Origin: Pseudomonas sp. N3-W
GTDB lineage: Bacteria; Pseudomonadota; Gammaproteobacteria; Pseudomonadales; Pseudomonadaceae
Length of the DNA: 64,000 nucleotides
Reading direction: 5' to 3'
Assembly: GCF_024970185.1 (NCBI RefSeq)
Contig: NZ_CP103965.1
Coordinates: 4,274,001-4,338,000 of the forward strand
Shown in pieces: positions 26,395 to 36,712 of the stretch; the first letter of the stretch is position 1; each line of letters begins with the position of its first letter. Position numbers and translations under genes: made by a program. The notes under the pieces are model-generated. The model worked only from the letters and a program-made list of their open reading frames with translations, did no database searches and was not told where the DNA came from.

Positions 26395-26546
26395 AGTGTA
26401 GGAGCTGCAACGCGTTATGCCTGCCGGTTGCTGCTGCGATACATGAACACCAGCGCCAGCGCCAGACAAGCATCGCCAGCACCCGGCTGCCGGACAACTC
26501 GATCGCCGGGTTGCCCAGCCAGCCGAAGTTGTCGATGTCGGCGCTT
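26395..26546 (-). pseudogene. Possible remnant of a small membrane ORF downstream of the chemoreceptor
   Basis: Just after the chemoreceptor stop the minus strand reads DNFGWLGNPAIELSGSRVLAM in one frame and LALALVFMYRSSNRQA-stop in another. Together they look like a short membrane protein broken by a frameshift near 26470, with no start codon for the first part. This is inference; it could be chance. Confidence 0.25.
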
Positions 26547-28229
26547 TCAGATACGAAATTGCCCGACCAGCTTGCCCAGACGCTGTCCCAGATCCGCCAG
26601 GCTGCGCGACGTCTGCGCACCCAGTTGCGTCTCGTCCGCCACGTTATCCACCGCCACCGCGATCTGATGCACGCTGCGGTTGATCTCTTCGGCCACCGCC
26701 GTTTGCTCTTCAGCGGCGCTGGCAATCTGCGCATTCATCGAGTTGATGGTGCCGATCAACTGCGCCATGGTGTCGAGTGACGCACCGGCTTCATTGGCTT
26801 GCGCCGAGGTGCCGTCACCCGCCTCGCTGGAGCGGCGCATGGCTTCCACGGCCGACTGGGTGCCGGCCTGCAAGCGGTCGATCATGCCCTGGATTTCCTG
26901 GGTGCTGATCTGCGTGCGACTGGCCAGCGCCCGTACCTCGTCCGCCACCACCGCAAATCCACGACCGGCCTCACCGGCGCGAGCCGCTTCGATGGCGGCG
27001 TTCAGCGCCAGCAGGTTGGTCTGCTCGGCAATCGAGCGGATCACCCCCAGGACGCTGACAATCGACGACACGTCCTTTTGCAGGCTGTCGAGGGACACGC
27101 CGCTGCTGCGAATATCGTCCACCAACGCATGAATCTTGACGATGCTGCCGGCCACCACGCGCTTGGCGGCCTGGCCTTCTTCGTCGGTCTGCTGGGCTGC
27201 CACGGCGGCGTTCTGCGCGCTCTTGGCCACTTCCTGCGCCGCTGCCGACATTTCGTTGATCGCGGTGGCGACCTGATCGGTCTCGTGACGCTGGCGTTCC
27301 ATGGCCTGGTCCGAACGCTGGGCCTGATCGGACACCTGATTCACCAGCCCGGTCAGTTGCCCGGTCATTTCGGTGATCTGCCGCACCAGGCCGTGGATCT
27401 TGTCGACGAAGCGGTTGAACGAACCGGCCAGTTGGCCCAGTTCGTCTTCGCCGGTGATGTTCAGGCGCCGGGTCAGGTCGCCCTCACCCGCCGCGATGTC
27501 GTCGAGGTTGGCTTTCATCAGGTTCAGCGGACGCAGAATCGCGTTGGCCAGCAGCATGCCGACGATGGCGATCACCAGCAGCACCACGGCGGCAATCGCG
27601 ACGATGCTCCACACCACGCCTTCCATGCGTTCGGTGACCTGGGCCTGAACCTGGGCCACCTGCGCCTCGATCCCGTCGAGATTGACCGAGGAACCGATCG
27701 CCATGTCCCACTTCGGCAGGTAGTCGGTGTAGCCGAGTTTGGGCACCTGCACCTGGCTGTTGCCGGGCAGCGGCGAGCTGTATTCCAGGAAGTGCGTACC
27801 GTCCTTGGCCACTTTCACCAGGTCGCGGTTGACGTAGACGCCGTTCGGATCGCGGTTGTCCTTGAAGCTCTGGCCCACGCCTTCGGGGCTGTTGGCCTTG
27901 AACAGGCGCACGGTGTTGGAGTCGTAGCCGAAGAAGTAGCCGTCCTTGCCGTAGCTGATGCTCGACAGCAACTTGACCACCTGCGCCCGTGCCGCGTCAT
28001 CGCCGGGGGCGGCAGCGTCGTACAGGGGTTTGATCGTGGTCATTGCCACCGCGACATAACTTTGCAGGGTGGCCTTGGCATCGGAGAGCAGACGCTGGCG
28101 GGTTTCTTCGACTTCATTGCGGGCCTGGGCCTGCAAGATGAACAGCGTGGTCAGGCTGATGACCAGCGCAAACAGTAATACCGGGAGGACCGCAAGGGAC
28201 AGGACTTTAGCCTTCAGGCTCAGGCGCAT
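26547..28229 (-). CDS. Methyl-accepting chemotaxis protein with single Cache domain
   Basis: 560-residue transmembrane chemoreceptor. TM1 is about residues 10-32. The periplasmic sensor (about 35-190) carries [28 protein letters not shown], typical of the sCache_2 class that often binds small carboxylates. TM2 is about 205-230, then HAMP ([25 protein letters not shown]). The signalling tip contains [40 protein letters not shown]. There is no C-terminal CheR-docking pentapeptide. A sigma-28 promoter matching FliA sites lies 43 bases upstream. Confidence 0.93.
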   Translation of the reverse strand: MRLSLKAKVLSLAVLPVLLFALVISLTTLFILQAQARNEVEETRQRLLSDAKATLQSYVAVAMTTIKPLYDAAAPGDDAARAQVVKLLSSISYGKDGYFFGYDSNTVRLFKANSPEGVGQSFKDNRDPNGVYVNRDLVKVAKDGTHFLEYSSPLPGNSQVQVPKLGYTDYLPKWDMAIGSSVNLDGIEAQVAQVQAQVTERMEGVVWSIVAIAAVVLLVIAIVGMLLANAILRPLNLMKANLDDIAAGEGDLTRRLNITGEDELGQLAGSFNRFVDKIHGLVRQITEMTGQLTGLVNQVSDQAQRSDQAMERQRHETDQVATAINEMSAAAQEVAKSAQNAAVAAQQTDEEGQAAKRVVAGSIVKIHALVDDIRSSGVSLDSLQKDVSSIVSVLGVIRSIAEQTNLLALNAAIEAARAGEAGRGFAVVADEVRALASRTQISTQEIQGMIDRLQAGTQSAVEAMRRSSEAGDGTSAQANEAGASLDTMAQLIGTINSMNAQIASAAEEQTAVAEEINRSVHQIAVAVDNVADETQLGAQTSRSLADLGQRLGKLVGQFRI

Positions 28230-28271
28230 GGGGCGTTCACTCTTTTGGTTTTATTGGCGTGGTTAAAGGCT

Positions 28272-28298
28272 GTAACGGCACGCCGGGCCAAAAGTTGA
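28272..28298 (-). promoter_or_regulatory. Sigma-28 (FliA) promoter of the sCache chemoreceptor
   Basis: Minus strand TCAACTTT-N11-GCCGTTAC, close to the FliA consensus TAAAGTTT-N11-GCCGATAA with exact spacing. Confidence 0.7.
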
Positions 28299-28318
28299 AT
28301 ATCACTCCCCCAGTATCC

Positions 28319-28354
28319 GCTTTTGTGGCGAGGGAGCTTGCTCGCCACAAAAGC
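28319..28354. terminator. REP-type hairpin after the antiporter gene
   Basis: Perfect 14-bp stem GCTTTTGTGGCGAG/CTCGCCACAAAAGC with an 8-base loop, 16 bases past the antiporter stop. No long T-run follows, so terminator function is inferred. Confidence 0.55.
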
Positions 28355-28369
28355 CCTCCTGCAGGTAAT

Positions 28370-29692
28370 TTACAACACCATCGCCGCCACCCAGCCAAAC
28401 GCCAGCAACGGCAGGTTGTAGTGCAGGAACGTCGGCACCACCGTGTCCCAGATGTGGTGGTGCTGACCGTCAACGTTCAAGCCCGAAGTCGGCCCCAACG
28501 TCGAATCCGAGGCTGGCGAACCCGTATCCCCCAGTGCCCCCGCCGTGCCGACGATGCAGACGATGGCCATCGGGCTGAACCCCAGTTGCACGCACAGCGG
28601 CACGAAAATCGCCGCCAGGATCGGCACAGTGGAGAACGACGAGCCAATGCCGATGGTCACCAGCAACCCCACCAGCAGCATCAACAGCGCGCCAATCGCC
28701 TTGCTGTGATTGATCCACGCCGCCGCGCTTTCGACCAGCGTGCGCACCTGCCCGGTGGCCTTGAGCACTTCGGCAAAACCGGAGGCGGCGATCATGATGA
28801 AGCCGATCATCGCCATCATCTTCATGCCTTCGGTGAACAGGTCGTCGGTCTCGCGCCATTTGACGATGCCCGACACCGAGAAAATCAGGAACCCGGCCAG
28901 CGCGCCGATGATCATCGAGTCCAGCAGCAACTGAATGACAAACGCGGCGACGATGGCCAGGCCCGCGACACCGATGGTTTTCGGGTTGTAGGCAACGCTG
29001 ACCTGCTCCACTTGCTCGATCTTCGCCAGGTCATACACGCGCTTCTTGCGGTAGCTGACAAACACCGCCATCAACAGCCCGAAGACCATGCCCAGCGCCG
29101 GAATGGCCATGGCGTGCATGACGTTGATCTGGCTGATGTCGACGCCGCTCCTGGCGACGTTGGCCAGCAGAATCTGATTGAGGAAGATGTTGCCGAAACC
29201 GACCGGGAACACCATGTACGGGGTGATCAGGCCGAAGGTCATGACGCAGGCGATCAGCCGGCGATCCAGCTGCAATTTGGTCAGCACATAGAGAAGCGGT
29301 GGCACCAGCAACGGAATGAAGGCGATATGTATCGGCAATATGTTCTGCGAGGCGATGGCCACCACCCAGAGCAATCCGATCAGCAGCCACTTGACCTGCC
29401 CGGCACCATGGGCGTGCTGGCGATCGACCATGGCCAGGGCCTTGTCGGCCAGCGCGTGGGCCATGCCGGACTTGGCAATCGCCACCGCGAAAGCGCCGAG
29501 CAAGGCGTAGGACAATGCCACCGTCGCCCCGCCACCGAGGCCGCTGTTGAACGCTTTGAGGGTCGCGTCGATGCCCAGGCCACCGGTCAGGCCACCCACC
29601 AGCGCACCGACGATCAGCGCGATCACCACATGCACGCGGCACAGGCTGAGGATCAGCATGACGCCAACCGCGGCAATTACAGCATTAATCAT
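28370..29692 (-). CDS. Na+/H+ antiporter family protein (YuiF/NhaC-like)
   Basis: 440-residue inner-membrane protein with about 12 hydrophobic helices, matching the Na+/H+ antiporter family that also contains amino-acid-transporter-like members. Conserved-looking segments: [69 protein letters not shown] and [23 protein letters not shown] lies five bases before the ATG at 29692; the frame is open 15 codons upstream. It is a lone gene followed by a strong hairpin. The transported ion or solute cannot be read from the sequence. Confidence 0.85.
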   Translation of the reverse strand: MINAVIAAVGVMLILSLCRVHVVIALIVGALVGGLTGGLGIDATLKAFNSGLGGGATVALSYALLGAFAVAIAKSGMAHALADKALAMVDRQHAHGAGQVKWLLIGLLWVVAIASQNILPIHIAFIPLLVPPLLYVLTKLQLDRRLIACVMTFGLITPYMVFPVGFGNIFLNQILLANVARSGVDISQINVMHAMAIPALGMVFGLLMAVFVSYRKKRVYDLAKIEQVEQVSVAYNPKTIGVAGLAIVAAFVIQLLLDSMIIGALAGFLIFSVSGIVKWRETDDLFTEGMKMMAMIGFIMIAASGFAEVLKATGQVRTLVESAAAWINHSKAIGALLMLLVGLLVTIGIGSSFSTVPILAAIFVPLCVQLGFSPMAIVCIVGTAGALGDTGSPASDSTLGPTSGLNVDGQHHHIWDTVVPTFLHYNLPLLAFGWVAAMVL

Positions 29693-29891
29693 CACAACCT
29701 CAAGACAGACGAAATGAGTCCGTCCGGCTGCCTGCACAGGCCGCCAGCGGATAAAGGAATGGGTTTTATTAGAGGGCGCGCACTGTGCCGGACCGTCGGC
29801 GCCTTGTCAAAGCGCATGGGCCCTGTAGATGTGTAACTACTTATGATCCCCCAAGGGGATTGCGTCGCGATAAAAAGCGCTGGAAGCAACA

Positions 29892-29918
29892 TAAAGAAAG
29901 CCGAATCGCAGCCGTTAC
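29892..29918 (+). promoter_or_regulatory. Sigma-28 (FliA) promoter of the dCache chemoreceptor
   Basis: TAAAGAAA-N11-GCCGTTAC, 40 bases before the chemoreceptor ATG. Its -10 half is identical to that of the other chemoreceptor. Confidence 0.7.
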
Positions 29919-29958
29919 AGTGCAAAGTCTCAGATATTTATCGAATAAGGACATTCCC

Positions 29959-32106
29959 ATGCCGCTGCGTCAACTTTCCATTCAATGGAAAATCACCCTG
30001 CTGGCCGGGCTGTGCCTGGCGGGCATCGTGACCCTGCTGGTGGGTCTTTCGCTGTATCGCATGGAGCACAGCTCGGCGCTGGTGAAAGCCTCAAGCATGG
30101 AGATGCTCACCGAATCCGCCCAGGCGCGGATCGAGTCCCAGGGTGAAGTCCAGGCGTTGGGCATTCGCCAGCAGTTCATGGACGCCTATCAATATGGCCA
30201 CGGCTTTTCGCGTCAGGTGCTGTTTTTGCGCGAGCAGGCCGAGAAGCGTTTTCTCGATGCCTTCGACCTGCGTGAAGACCTGACCCGTCAGGTCAAGTCG
30301 GCGCTGCAAGCCAACCCTGACTTGCTCGGCCTGTCGCTGGTGTTCGAAGCCAACGCGCTGGACGGCAAGGACGAATTGTTCGCCGGGCAAGCGGAACTGG
30401 GCAGTAACGACAAGGGCCGTTTCGCCCTGTACTGGTCGCAGCCGACCCCGGGCAAGCTGACCTCGATGTCGCTGCCGGAACACGACATGGCCGACACCAG
30501 CACCGGCCCCAGTGGCGAGGCGGCCAACGCCTGGTTCACCTGCCCGCGCACCACACTCAAGCCGTGCGTGATCGAGCCGTACTTCTATCAGATCGATGGC
30601 CAGAACGTGCTGATGACCAGCATCGTGTTCCCGCTGATGGTCGACGGCAAAGTGATCGCCTCGTTGTCGGTGGACATCAACCTCAACAGCCTGCAAGCGA
30701 TCAGCCAGAACGCCAGCAAAAAACTCTATGACGGCCAGACCAGCGTCAGCATCGTCAGCCCGGTGGGCCTGCTCGCCGGCTACAGCCCGGACGCCAGCAA
30801 ACTCAGCCAGCGCCTGGACGCCGTGGACAAGACCAGCGGCGCCGAGTTGCTGCGTATGCTCGCCAGCAGCAACCAGACCAACAGCCTGCATGGCAATCAG
30901 CAATTGAAAGTGCTGTCGCCCTTCCAGCCGATTCCCGGCGGCAAGTCCTGGGGCGTGTTGCTCGACGTGCCGGAAAAAGTCCTGGTCGGCCCCGCCGATG
31001 CACTGAAAAAGCAGCTGGATGACAGCAACACCGCCGGCACCCTGACCGAACTCAGCCTGGGCGTCCTGGCGGCGTTGATCGGTCTGTTGCTGGTGTGGCT
31101 GATGGCGCGCAGCGTGACCAAGCCCATCCTCGGCGTGGCGCAGATGCTGGAAGACATTGCCAGTGGCGAAGGCGACCTGACCCGACGCCTGGCCTACGAC
31201 AAAAAGGACGAACTGGGCCAGTTGGCCGGTTGGTTCAACCGGTTCCTCGACAAGTTGCAGCCGATCATCGCCGAAGTGAAACGCTCGGTGCAGGACGCCC
31301 GCAGTACTGCCGATCAGTCCTCGGCCATCGCCACTCAGACCAGCGCCGGCATGGAGCAGCAGTACCGTCAGGTCGATCAGGTGGCTACCGCATCCCACGA
31401 AATGAGCGCCACCGCGCAAGACGTCGCCCGCAGCGCCGCACAGGCTGCACATGCCGCGCGGGACGCCGATCAGGCGACGCGCCAGGGTCTGACCGTGATC
31501 GACCGCACCACCACCAGCATCGACAACCTGGCCGCCGACATGAGCGCAGCCATGGTGCAAGTCGAAGGCCTGGCGGCCAACAGCGAGAAGATCGGTTCGG
31601 TGCTGGAAGTGATTCGCGCCATCGCCGAGCAGACCAACCTGCTGGCCCTGAACGCCGCCATCGAAGCGGCCCGTGCCGGTGAGGCCGGGCGCGGCTTTGC
31701 GGTGGTGGCCGATGAAGTGCGCAACCTGGCGCGCCGCACTCAGGAGTCGGTAGAGGAAACCCGTCAGGTGATCGAGCAATTGCAGAGCGGCACCCAGCAA
31801 GTGGTGGGCTCGATGAACAACAGCCATCGCCAGGCGCAAGGCAGTGTCGAACAGGTCGGCCAGGCCGTGATCGCCCTGCGCCAGATCGGCGATGCCGTGA
31901 CGGTGATCAGCGACATGAACTTGCAGATCGCTTCTGCCGCCGAAGAACAGAGCGCGGTGGCCGAGGAAATCAACAATAACGTGGCGACGATCCGCGATGT
32001 GACTGAATCACTGTCGGGGCAGGCGAACGAGTCGGCGCGGGTCAGCCAGTCGCTGAACAGCCTGGCGAATCAGCAGCAGAGCTTGATGGATCAGTTCAGG
32101 GTCTAA
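29959..32106 (+). CDS. Methyl-accepting chemotaxis protein with dCache domain
   Basis: 715-residue chemoreceptor. TM1 about residues 10-32. A large periplasmic double-Cache-type region (about 35-350) contains FRALYWSQ-like and [33 protein letters not shown] segments. TM2 about 360-382 is followed by HAMP ([27 protein letters not shown]). The cytoplasmic tip has [40 protein letters not shown]. dCache receptors often sense amino acids or other small metabolites; the ligand is not readable here. The ATG at 29959 follows AAGGA. Confidence 0.93.
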   Translation: MPLRQLSIQWKITLLAGLCLAGIVTLLVGLSLYRMEHSSALVKASSMEMLTESAQARIESQGEVQALGIRQQFMDAYQYGHGFSRQVLFLREQAEKRFLDAFDLREDLTRQVKSALQANPDLLGLSLVFEANALDGKDELFAGQAELGSNDKGRFALYWSQPTPGKLTSMSLPEHDMADTSTGPSGEAANAWFTCPRTTLKPCVIEPYFYQIDGQNVLMTSIVFPLMVDGKVIASLSVDINLNSLQAISQNASKKLYDGQTSVSIVSPVGLLAGYSPDASKLSQRLDAVDKTSGAELLRMLASSNQTNSLHGNQQLKVLSPFQPIPGGKSWGVLLDVPEKVLVGPADALKKQLDDSNTAGTLTELSLGVLAALIGLLLVWLMARSVTKPILGVAQMLEDIASGEGDLTRRLAYDKKDELGQLAGWFNRFLDKLQPIIAEVKRSVQDARSTADQSSAIATQTSAGMEQQYRQVDQVATASHEMSATAQDVARSAAQAAHAARDADQATRQGLTVIDRTTTSIDNLAADMSAAMVQVEGLAANSEKIGSVLEVIRAIAEQTNLLALNAAIEAARAGEAGRGFAVVADEVRNLARRTQESVEETRQVIEQLQSGTQQVVGSMNNSHRQAQGSVEQVGQAVIALRQIGDAVTVISDMNLQIASAAEEQSAVAEEINNNVATIRDVTESLSGQANESARVSQSLNSLANQQQSLMDQFRV

Positions 32107-32136
32107 TCCCTATCTAGCGCCAGATAAAGATCCAAT

Positions 32137-32162
32137 GTGGGAGCGAGCTTGCTCGCTCCCAC
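32137..32162. terminator. REP hairpin between convergent chemoreceptor and kinase genes
   Basis: Perfect 12-bp stem GTGGGAGCGAGC/GCTCGCTCCCAC with a TT loop, centrally placed between two converging genes. It has no T-run. A bidirectional transcription barrier is inferred. Confidence 0.55.
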
Positions 32163-32189
32163 AGGGTTATCGTTGGCTCTAGAGTTGTG

Positions 32190-33503
32190 TCAGCGTTTTG
32201 GGAGTTCGATGACGACCTTCAGCCCACCCCACTCACTCTCCCCCAACCGCAATACCGCGCCCCAGCTGTCGACAATATCGCGCACAATCCCCAATCCCAA
32301 ACCATGCCCTTCAGTCTGTTCATCCAGTCGAGTCCCCCGGCTGAACACCTGATCGCGCTGCACTTCGGGGATCCCTGGTCCATCGTCTTCGACGTTCAGT
32401 TCAAACCCTTCAGCGGTCTCGACCACGCTCAGGCGAACCTCGGCGTCCGCCCATTTGCAGGCGTTGTCCAGCAGGTTGCCAAGCAATTCCAGCAAGTCTT
32501 CCCGGTCCCACGGCAGCTGCAAACCGGCCGGAGCGCGGTAGCTCAAATCAAGGTGCTCACCGTGAATCATGTTCAACGTCGCCAGCAATCCCGGCAGTTC
32601 GGCATCGCAATCGAACAACGCCCCCGGCAGCGCATCGCCGGACAAACGTGCGCGATTGAGTTCGCGGCCCAGGCGCTGCTCCATCTGGTCAAGCTGCGCC
32701 AGAATCACTTTGCGCAGTTGCGGATGGGCGTCGAGTTTGTCGCTGGACGCCAGGCTCAACAGCACCGCCAACGGGGTTTTCAGCGCGTGCCCCAGGTTGC
32801 CCAGGGCATTGCGAGAACGCTTGAGGCTGTCTTCGGTGTGGGCCAGCAAATGGTTGATCTGCGCCACCAGCGGTTCCAGTTCCACTGGCACCTGATCGTC
32901 AAGTTGCGAGCGCTGGCCCTGCTGCAATTGCGCGATCTGCTCGCGGGCTTTTTCCAGCGGGCGCAAGGCCCGGCGCACGGTAACTCGCTGCAACAGCAGA
33001 ATCAGCAACAGCGCCGTCAGCCCAAGGCCCAGACCGATCTGGCGCATGCGCTGGAAACTCTGGCGCACTGGCGTGTAATCCTGCGCCACGCTGATGGAAA
33101 TCGACTGGCCGAGCCGGCGATAGTCCGAGCGCAGCACCAACAGTTGTTGCCCTTCCGGCCCCAGTTGCAGGTTGCTGTGCAGGCCCGGTTGCGACAATAG
33201 CGGTAGTTCCTGATCCCACAACGAGCGCGAACGCCAATGGCTGTCGGCAAAATCGATGCGAAAGTAATGACCGGAAAACGGCCGCTGATAGGCCGGTGAC
33301 AGATGCCGTTCATCCAGTTTCAGGCCCTGCGGTCCGCGCACCAGTGCCAGCAACAGGCTTTCGCTGTCCTCGCGCAAACCGGCTTCCAGATACCGCTGCA
33401 AACCCACTTCGAACAGCCACAGGCTGGTTTGTGCCAACACCAGACCCACCACCACCATCACGCTGATCAGCCCCAGGCTCAGGCGGCGCTGGATCGACTT
33501 CAC
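32190..33503 (-). CDS. Two-component sensor histidine kinase (PhoQ-like)
   Basis: 437-residue inner-membrane kinase. TM1 about 10-32, a periplasmic sensor of about 120 residues, TM2 about 157-172, a HAMP-like linker, a dimerisation helix with GHALKTPL (phospho-acceptor His239), then an ATPase domain with [19 protein letters not shown] and [12 protein letters not shown]. The start is GTG overlapping the response-regulator stop (GTGA), so the pair is translationally coupled. Two PepSY genes precede it in the operon, as in several Pseudomonas metal- or envelope-responsive systems; the signal is not known. Confidence 0.92.
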   Translation of the reverse strand: MKSIQRRLSLGLISVMVVVGLVLAQTSLWLFEVGLQRYLEAGLREDSESLLLALVRGPQGLKLDERHLSPAYQRPFSGHYFRIDFADSHWRSRSLWDQELPLLSQPGLHSNLQLGPEGQQLLVLRSDYRRLGQSISISVAQDYTPVRQSFQRMRQIGLGLGLTALLLILLLQRVTVRRALRPLEKAREQIAQLQQGQRSQLDDQVPVELEPLVAQINHLLAHTEDSLKRSRNALGNLGHALKTPLAVLLSLASSDKLDAHPQLRKVILAQLDQMEQRLGRELNRARLSGDALPGALFDCDAELPGLLATLNMIHGEHLDLSYRAPAGLQLPWDREDLLELLGNLLDNACKWADAEVRLSVVETAEGFELNVEDDGPGIPEVQRDQVFSRGTRLDEQTEGHGLGLGIVRDIVDSWGAVLRLGESEWGGLKVVIELPKR

Positions 33504-34168
33504 TGAGTTTGCCCACCGAACAGGTAGCCCTGGCCACGACGGGTTTCAATCACGCTGCGACCGAGCTTGCGCCGCAGGTGATTGACGTGAACTTCCAGCA
33601 CATTGGAGTCGCGCTCGGTTTCGCCGTCATACAGGTGTTCGGCGAGGTGGCTCTTGGAGAGAATCTGTTCGGGGTGCAGCATGAAATAGCGCAGCAGGCG
33701 AAATTCCGCGGCGGTGAGCTGGATGTCGGCACCGTCACGGACCACACACTGGCGGCCCTCGTCCAGGTGCAGCCCAGCGGCCTTGAGTGTCGGCTGATTG
33801 GCCTGGCCATGGGAGCGGCGCAGCAGCGCCTGTACCCGCAGGTGCAGTTCTTCGGGGTGAAAGGGTTTGGTCAGGTAGTCGTCGGCGCCAGCCTTGAGGC
33901 CTTCGATGCGCTCGGCCCAGGAACCGCGCGCCGTGAGGATCAGCACCGGCGTCGCCAGCCCGCCGGTGCGCCATTGCTCCAGCACCTCAAGCCCCGGCAA
34001 ACCAGGCAAGCCGAGGTCGAGGATGATCAGGTCATAGGGCTCGCTTTGGCCCTGATACACCGCGTCACGCCCGTCGGCCAGCCAGTCCACGGCGTAGCCC
34101 TGACGGCTGAGGCCGGCCATCAACTCGTCCGCCAGCGGCACATGGTCTTCCACCAGAAGCAAACGCAT
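33500..34168 (-). CDS. OmpR/PhoB-type response regulator
   Basis: 222 residues. Receiver domain with acidic pocket VEDH, phospho-acceptor Asp51 in [13 protein letters not shown], and DYLTKPF lysine. The C-terminal winged helix ends [29 protein letters not shown]. It partners the kinase that overlaps its stop codon, and starts three bases after the upstream PepSY stop. Confidence 0.94.
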   Translation of the reverse strand: MRLLLVEDHVPLADELMAGLSRQGYAVDWLADGRDAVYQGQSEPYDLIILDLGLPGLPGLEVLEQWRTGGLATPVLILTARGSWAERIEGLKAGADDYLTKPFHPEELHLRVQALLRRSHGQANQPTLKAAGLHLDEGRQCVVRDGADIQLTAAEFRLLRYFMLHPEQILSKSHLAEHLYDGETERDSNVLEVHVNHLRRKLGRSVIETRRGQGYLFGGQTQ

Positions 34169-34171
34169 CGA

Positions 34172-34483
34172 TCAATCTTCCTTGTCTTTGAGTAAGCGGC
34201 CAGTGGCGGCTTCAATATCCAGCTCCCGTACCACGCCTGCGGTGGTCAGCAACTCGACTTCGTAAATGTAGACGTCGTGCTTTTCTTCAAGCTCGGCTTC
34301 CAGCAGTTTGGCGCCGGGATACCGGTCCAGTGCCTGTGCCAGCAATTGCTCCAGCGGCAGGATCACACCTTGTTGGCGCAGGCGCAGGGCTTCGTCCTGA
34401 TCCAGGTCGCGGGCCATGACCACCGAGCAAAAAGCCAGGAGCGCCAAGGCTGCTCGACTGCTGGCGCGTAGATTCAACTTCAT
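34172..34483 (-). CDS. PepSY domain exported protein (proximal to the regulator)
   Basis: 103 residues: signal peptide (SSRAALALLAFCSVVMA-RD) and one PepSY domain (EALRLRQQGVILPLEQLLAQAL ... VYIYEVELLTTAGVVRELDIEAATGRLLK). PepSY domains are often inhibitory or sensory periplasmic modules. The ATG shares one base with the stop of the upstream PepSY gene (TAATG), so the two are coupled. The paralogue next door is similar along the whole length, indicating tandem duplication. Confidence 0.9.
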   Translation of the reverse strand: MKLNLRASSRAALALLAFCSVVMARDLDQDEALRLRQQGVILPLEQLLAQALDRYPGAKLLEAELEEKHDVYIYEVELLTTAGVVRELDIEAATGRLLKDKED

Positions 34484-34791
34484 TACGTATCCTGATGATC
34501 CTTGAGCACCTGGCCGCTGACAGCGTCCAGTTCCACATCCCATTCAACGCCTTGGGGATCGCGCAGTTCCACCTGATAGATGTACTTGCCGTACTCTTCT
34601 TCAAGCTCGGTTTGCGTGACATTGGCACCGGGGTGATTGGCCAATGCAAGGGCATTGAGCTTCTCGAAAGAGACAATGGTACCAGCGTCGCGCAACCTCA
34701 GGGCTTCGTCAGGGCCCAGGTCACGAGCGTGGGCGAGGCTGGCGGTCATTGTGATCAGGGATGCGGTGAACAGGGCAGTCAGGATTTTCAT
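34483..34791 (-). CDS. PepSY domain exported protein (first gene of the operon)
   Basis: 102 residues with signal peptide (LFTASLITMTASLAHA-RD) and a PepSY domain (EALRLRDAGTIVSFEKLNALALANHPGANV ... YIYQVELRDPQGVEWDVELDAVSGQVLKD). GGAG lies before the ATG. It heads a four-gene operon PepSY-PepSY-response regulator-kinase with overlaps or gaps of three bases or less. Likely an exported sensor partner or a target gene of the two-component system. Confidence 0.9.
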   Translation of the reverse strand: MKILTALFTASLITMTASLAHARDLGPDEALRLRDAGTIVSFEKLNALALANHPGANVTQTELEEEYGKYIYQVELRDPQGVEWDVELDAVSGQVLKDHQDT

Positions 34792-34912
34792 GGGTGTCTC
34801 CGTATTTTTTTATGTGCTGCGTGGCGGGGACACGTTAACGGGATGAACTTAACTGAAACTGAATTGCCATCATCTGTCATGGCACTGCGACCGGCTGACT
34901 GACACAGAACCT

Positions 34913-35000
34913 GTGGGAGCGAGCCTGCTCGCGATGGCTTTGTGAGATTCACCCTTTCAATCGCCTGATGCCCAGCTATCGCGAGCAGGCTCGCTCCCAC
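34913..35000. repeat. REP pair (inverted)
   Basis: GTGGGAGCGAGCCTGCTCGCG and its inverted partner between the divergent PepSY operon and the patatin gene. Confidence 0.85.
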
Positions 35001-35063
35001 ATTGAAATTGTCCAGCTCCAGAATCCGCCTATAATTCGCCGCTTGCCTGACATCGAGACCGGT

Positions 35064-36143
35064 ATGACCGCTATCCACATCAAGTTCCCGTCCCTGACCC
35101 TCAAGGCCGGCCCCCGTGCCCTGGCGCGTATCCGCAAGGATGGCCTGAGCGCCGCCGATGTCGGCACATTGCCGGGCGCAGCCGGGGGTCCCAAGGCGTT
35201 GGGAATCCAGGGTCTGGACCTGGCGCTATTCGGCCAATGGCTGCCGGCGGCGCCACGGGAGCGCTCGCTGATCGGCGCCTCGGTGGGTTCCTGGCGGTTC
35301 GCCAGCGCCTGCCTGCCGGATGCCGCCGAGGGTATTCGCCGGCTCGGCCACCTGTACACCGAGCAGGATTTCGCCAAGGGCGTGACCATGGCGCAAATCA
35401 GTCAAAGCTCGCAGCGCATGCTCGATGACCTGCTCGAGGGGCGCGACGCCTCGATCCTCAACAACGCCGATTACCGCTTGAACATCATGGTGGTCAAAAG
35501 CCACGGCCTGCTCGCCGACGACCATCGTGGCCGGCTCGGGCTGGGGCTGTCCTCGGTCATCGCCGACAACCTGCGCGGTCGTGCGCGGCTGGCGCGGCAC
35601 TTCGAACGGCTGATCATCCATGACCCGCGCCTGGCGCCACCGGTCAACGCGTTGAATGATTTCCCGTCACGCTTCGTCACGCTGAACGCCGGCAATCTGC
35701 GCCAGGCACTGCTGGCCTCGGGCTCGATCCCGATGATCATGGAAGGCGTGCGCGACCTGCCGGGGGCTGGCGCCGGGACGTTCCGCGATGGGGGGCTGCT
35801 GGACTATCACCTGGACTTGCCCTACAGCGGCAGCGACATCGTGCTCTACCCACACTTCACCGACCGGGTCATTCCCGGCTGGTTCGACAAGCCCCTGCCG
35901 TGGCGCCGCGCCTGCCCCACACGTTTGCAGGATGTGCTGTTGCTGGCACCCTCCAGGGACTATCTGGCCCGCCTGCCCTACGGAAAATTGCCCGACCGTA
36001 ACGACTTCAAGCGCTTCATGGGCGATGCCCCGAGCCGGCAGAAATACTGGCGCACGGCGATGGATGAAAGCCGGCGCCTGGGTGACGAGTTCCTGGAACT
36101 GGCCGCCAACGGTCGCCTGGGCGAGCGCTTGCTGACCCTTTAG
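35064..36143 (+). CDS. Patatin-like phospholipase family protein
   Basis: 359-residue predicted lipid acyl hydrolase. The oxyanion loop GAAGGPKAL (38-46), nucleophile elbow GASVG (Ser73) and catalytic DGG (Asp240) form the Ser-Asp dyad of patatins. There is no signal peptide, so it is probably cytoplasmic. The ATG at 35064 gives the natural N-terminus; the frame is open 32 codons upstream through the REP. It is 83 bases upstream of queD in the same direction. Substrate unknown. Confidence 0.9.
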   Translation: MTAIHIKFPSLTLKAGPRALARIRKDGLSAADVGTLPGAAGGPKALGIQGLDLALFGQWLPAAPRERSLIGASVGSWRFASACLPDAAEGIRRLGHLYTEQDFAKGVTMAQISQSSQRMLDDLLEGRDASILNNADYRLNIMVVKSHGLLADDHRGRLGLGLSSVIADNLRGRARLARHFERLIIHDPRLAPPVNALNDFPSRFVTLNAGNLRQALLASGSIPMIMEGVRDLPGAGAGTFRDGGLLDYHLDLPYSGSDIVLYPHFTDRVIPGWFDKPLPWRRACPTRLQDVLLLAPSRDYLARLPYGKLPDRNDFKRFMGDAPSRQKYWRTAMDESRRLGDEFLELAANGRLGERLLTL

Positions 36144-36226
36144 TCAGTGTTTTGCCCAGAGCTCTGGTAAACTCGCCGACTGCCCACATCGCTGCGGCGA
36201 TCGCCACCTGACAGAGCTCAAACCCC

Positions 36227-36583
36227 TTGGAAATCTTCAAAGAATTTACCTTCGAATCCGCCCACCGCCTGCCCCACGTGCCGGACGGCCACAAGTGCGG
36301 TCGCCTGCACGGTCACTCGTTCAAAGTGGCGATTCATCTGAGCGGCGACCTCGACCCGCACACCGGCTGGATCCGCGATTTCTCGGAAATCAAGGCGATC
36401 TTCAAGCCGCTGTATGAGCGCCTGGATCACAACTACCTGAACGACATTCCCGGCCTGGAAAACCCGACCAGTGAAGTGCTGGCCAAGTGGATCTGGACCG
36501 AGTTGAAGCCATTGCTGCCGGAACTCAGCGCGATTCGCATCCACGAGACCTGCACCAGCGGCTGCATCTATCGCGGCGAGTAA
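36227..36583 (+). CDS. queD: 6-carboxy-5,6,7,8-tetrahydropterin synthase
   Basis: QueD converts dihydroneopterin triphosphate to 6-carboxytetrahydropterin in queuosine synthesis. 118 residues starting at TTG, which is the only start that keeps the family N-terminus [15 protein letters not shown]. Zinc-binding histidines (His13, His28, His30) and the catalytic cysteine (Cys24 in [12 protein letters not shown]) are present, with the C-terminal [13 protein letters not shown] motif. Other queuosine genes are not in the window. Confidence 0.95.
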   Translation: MEIFKEFTFESAHRLPHVPDGHKCGRLHGHSFKVAIHLSGDLDPHTGWIRDFSEIKAIFKPLYERLDHNYLNDIPGLENPTSEVLAKWIWTELKPLLPELSAIRIHETCTSGCIYRGE

Positions 36584-36712
36584 CCCCCCTTCAAAACAAC
36601 ACACCCCTCGCTCCCACAAGGGGGGGTCATGTGTTTTCTCGGCACCACCATTCCAGACAAATCCCGATCTCGGCTATAAGTAACCACCAAGACCGAAAAA
36701 AGGATTGTCCTG

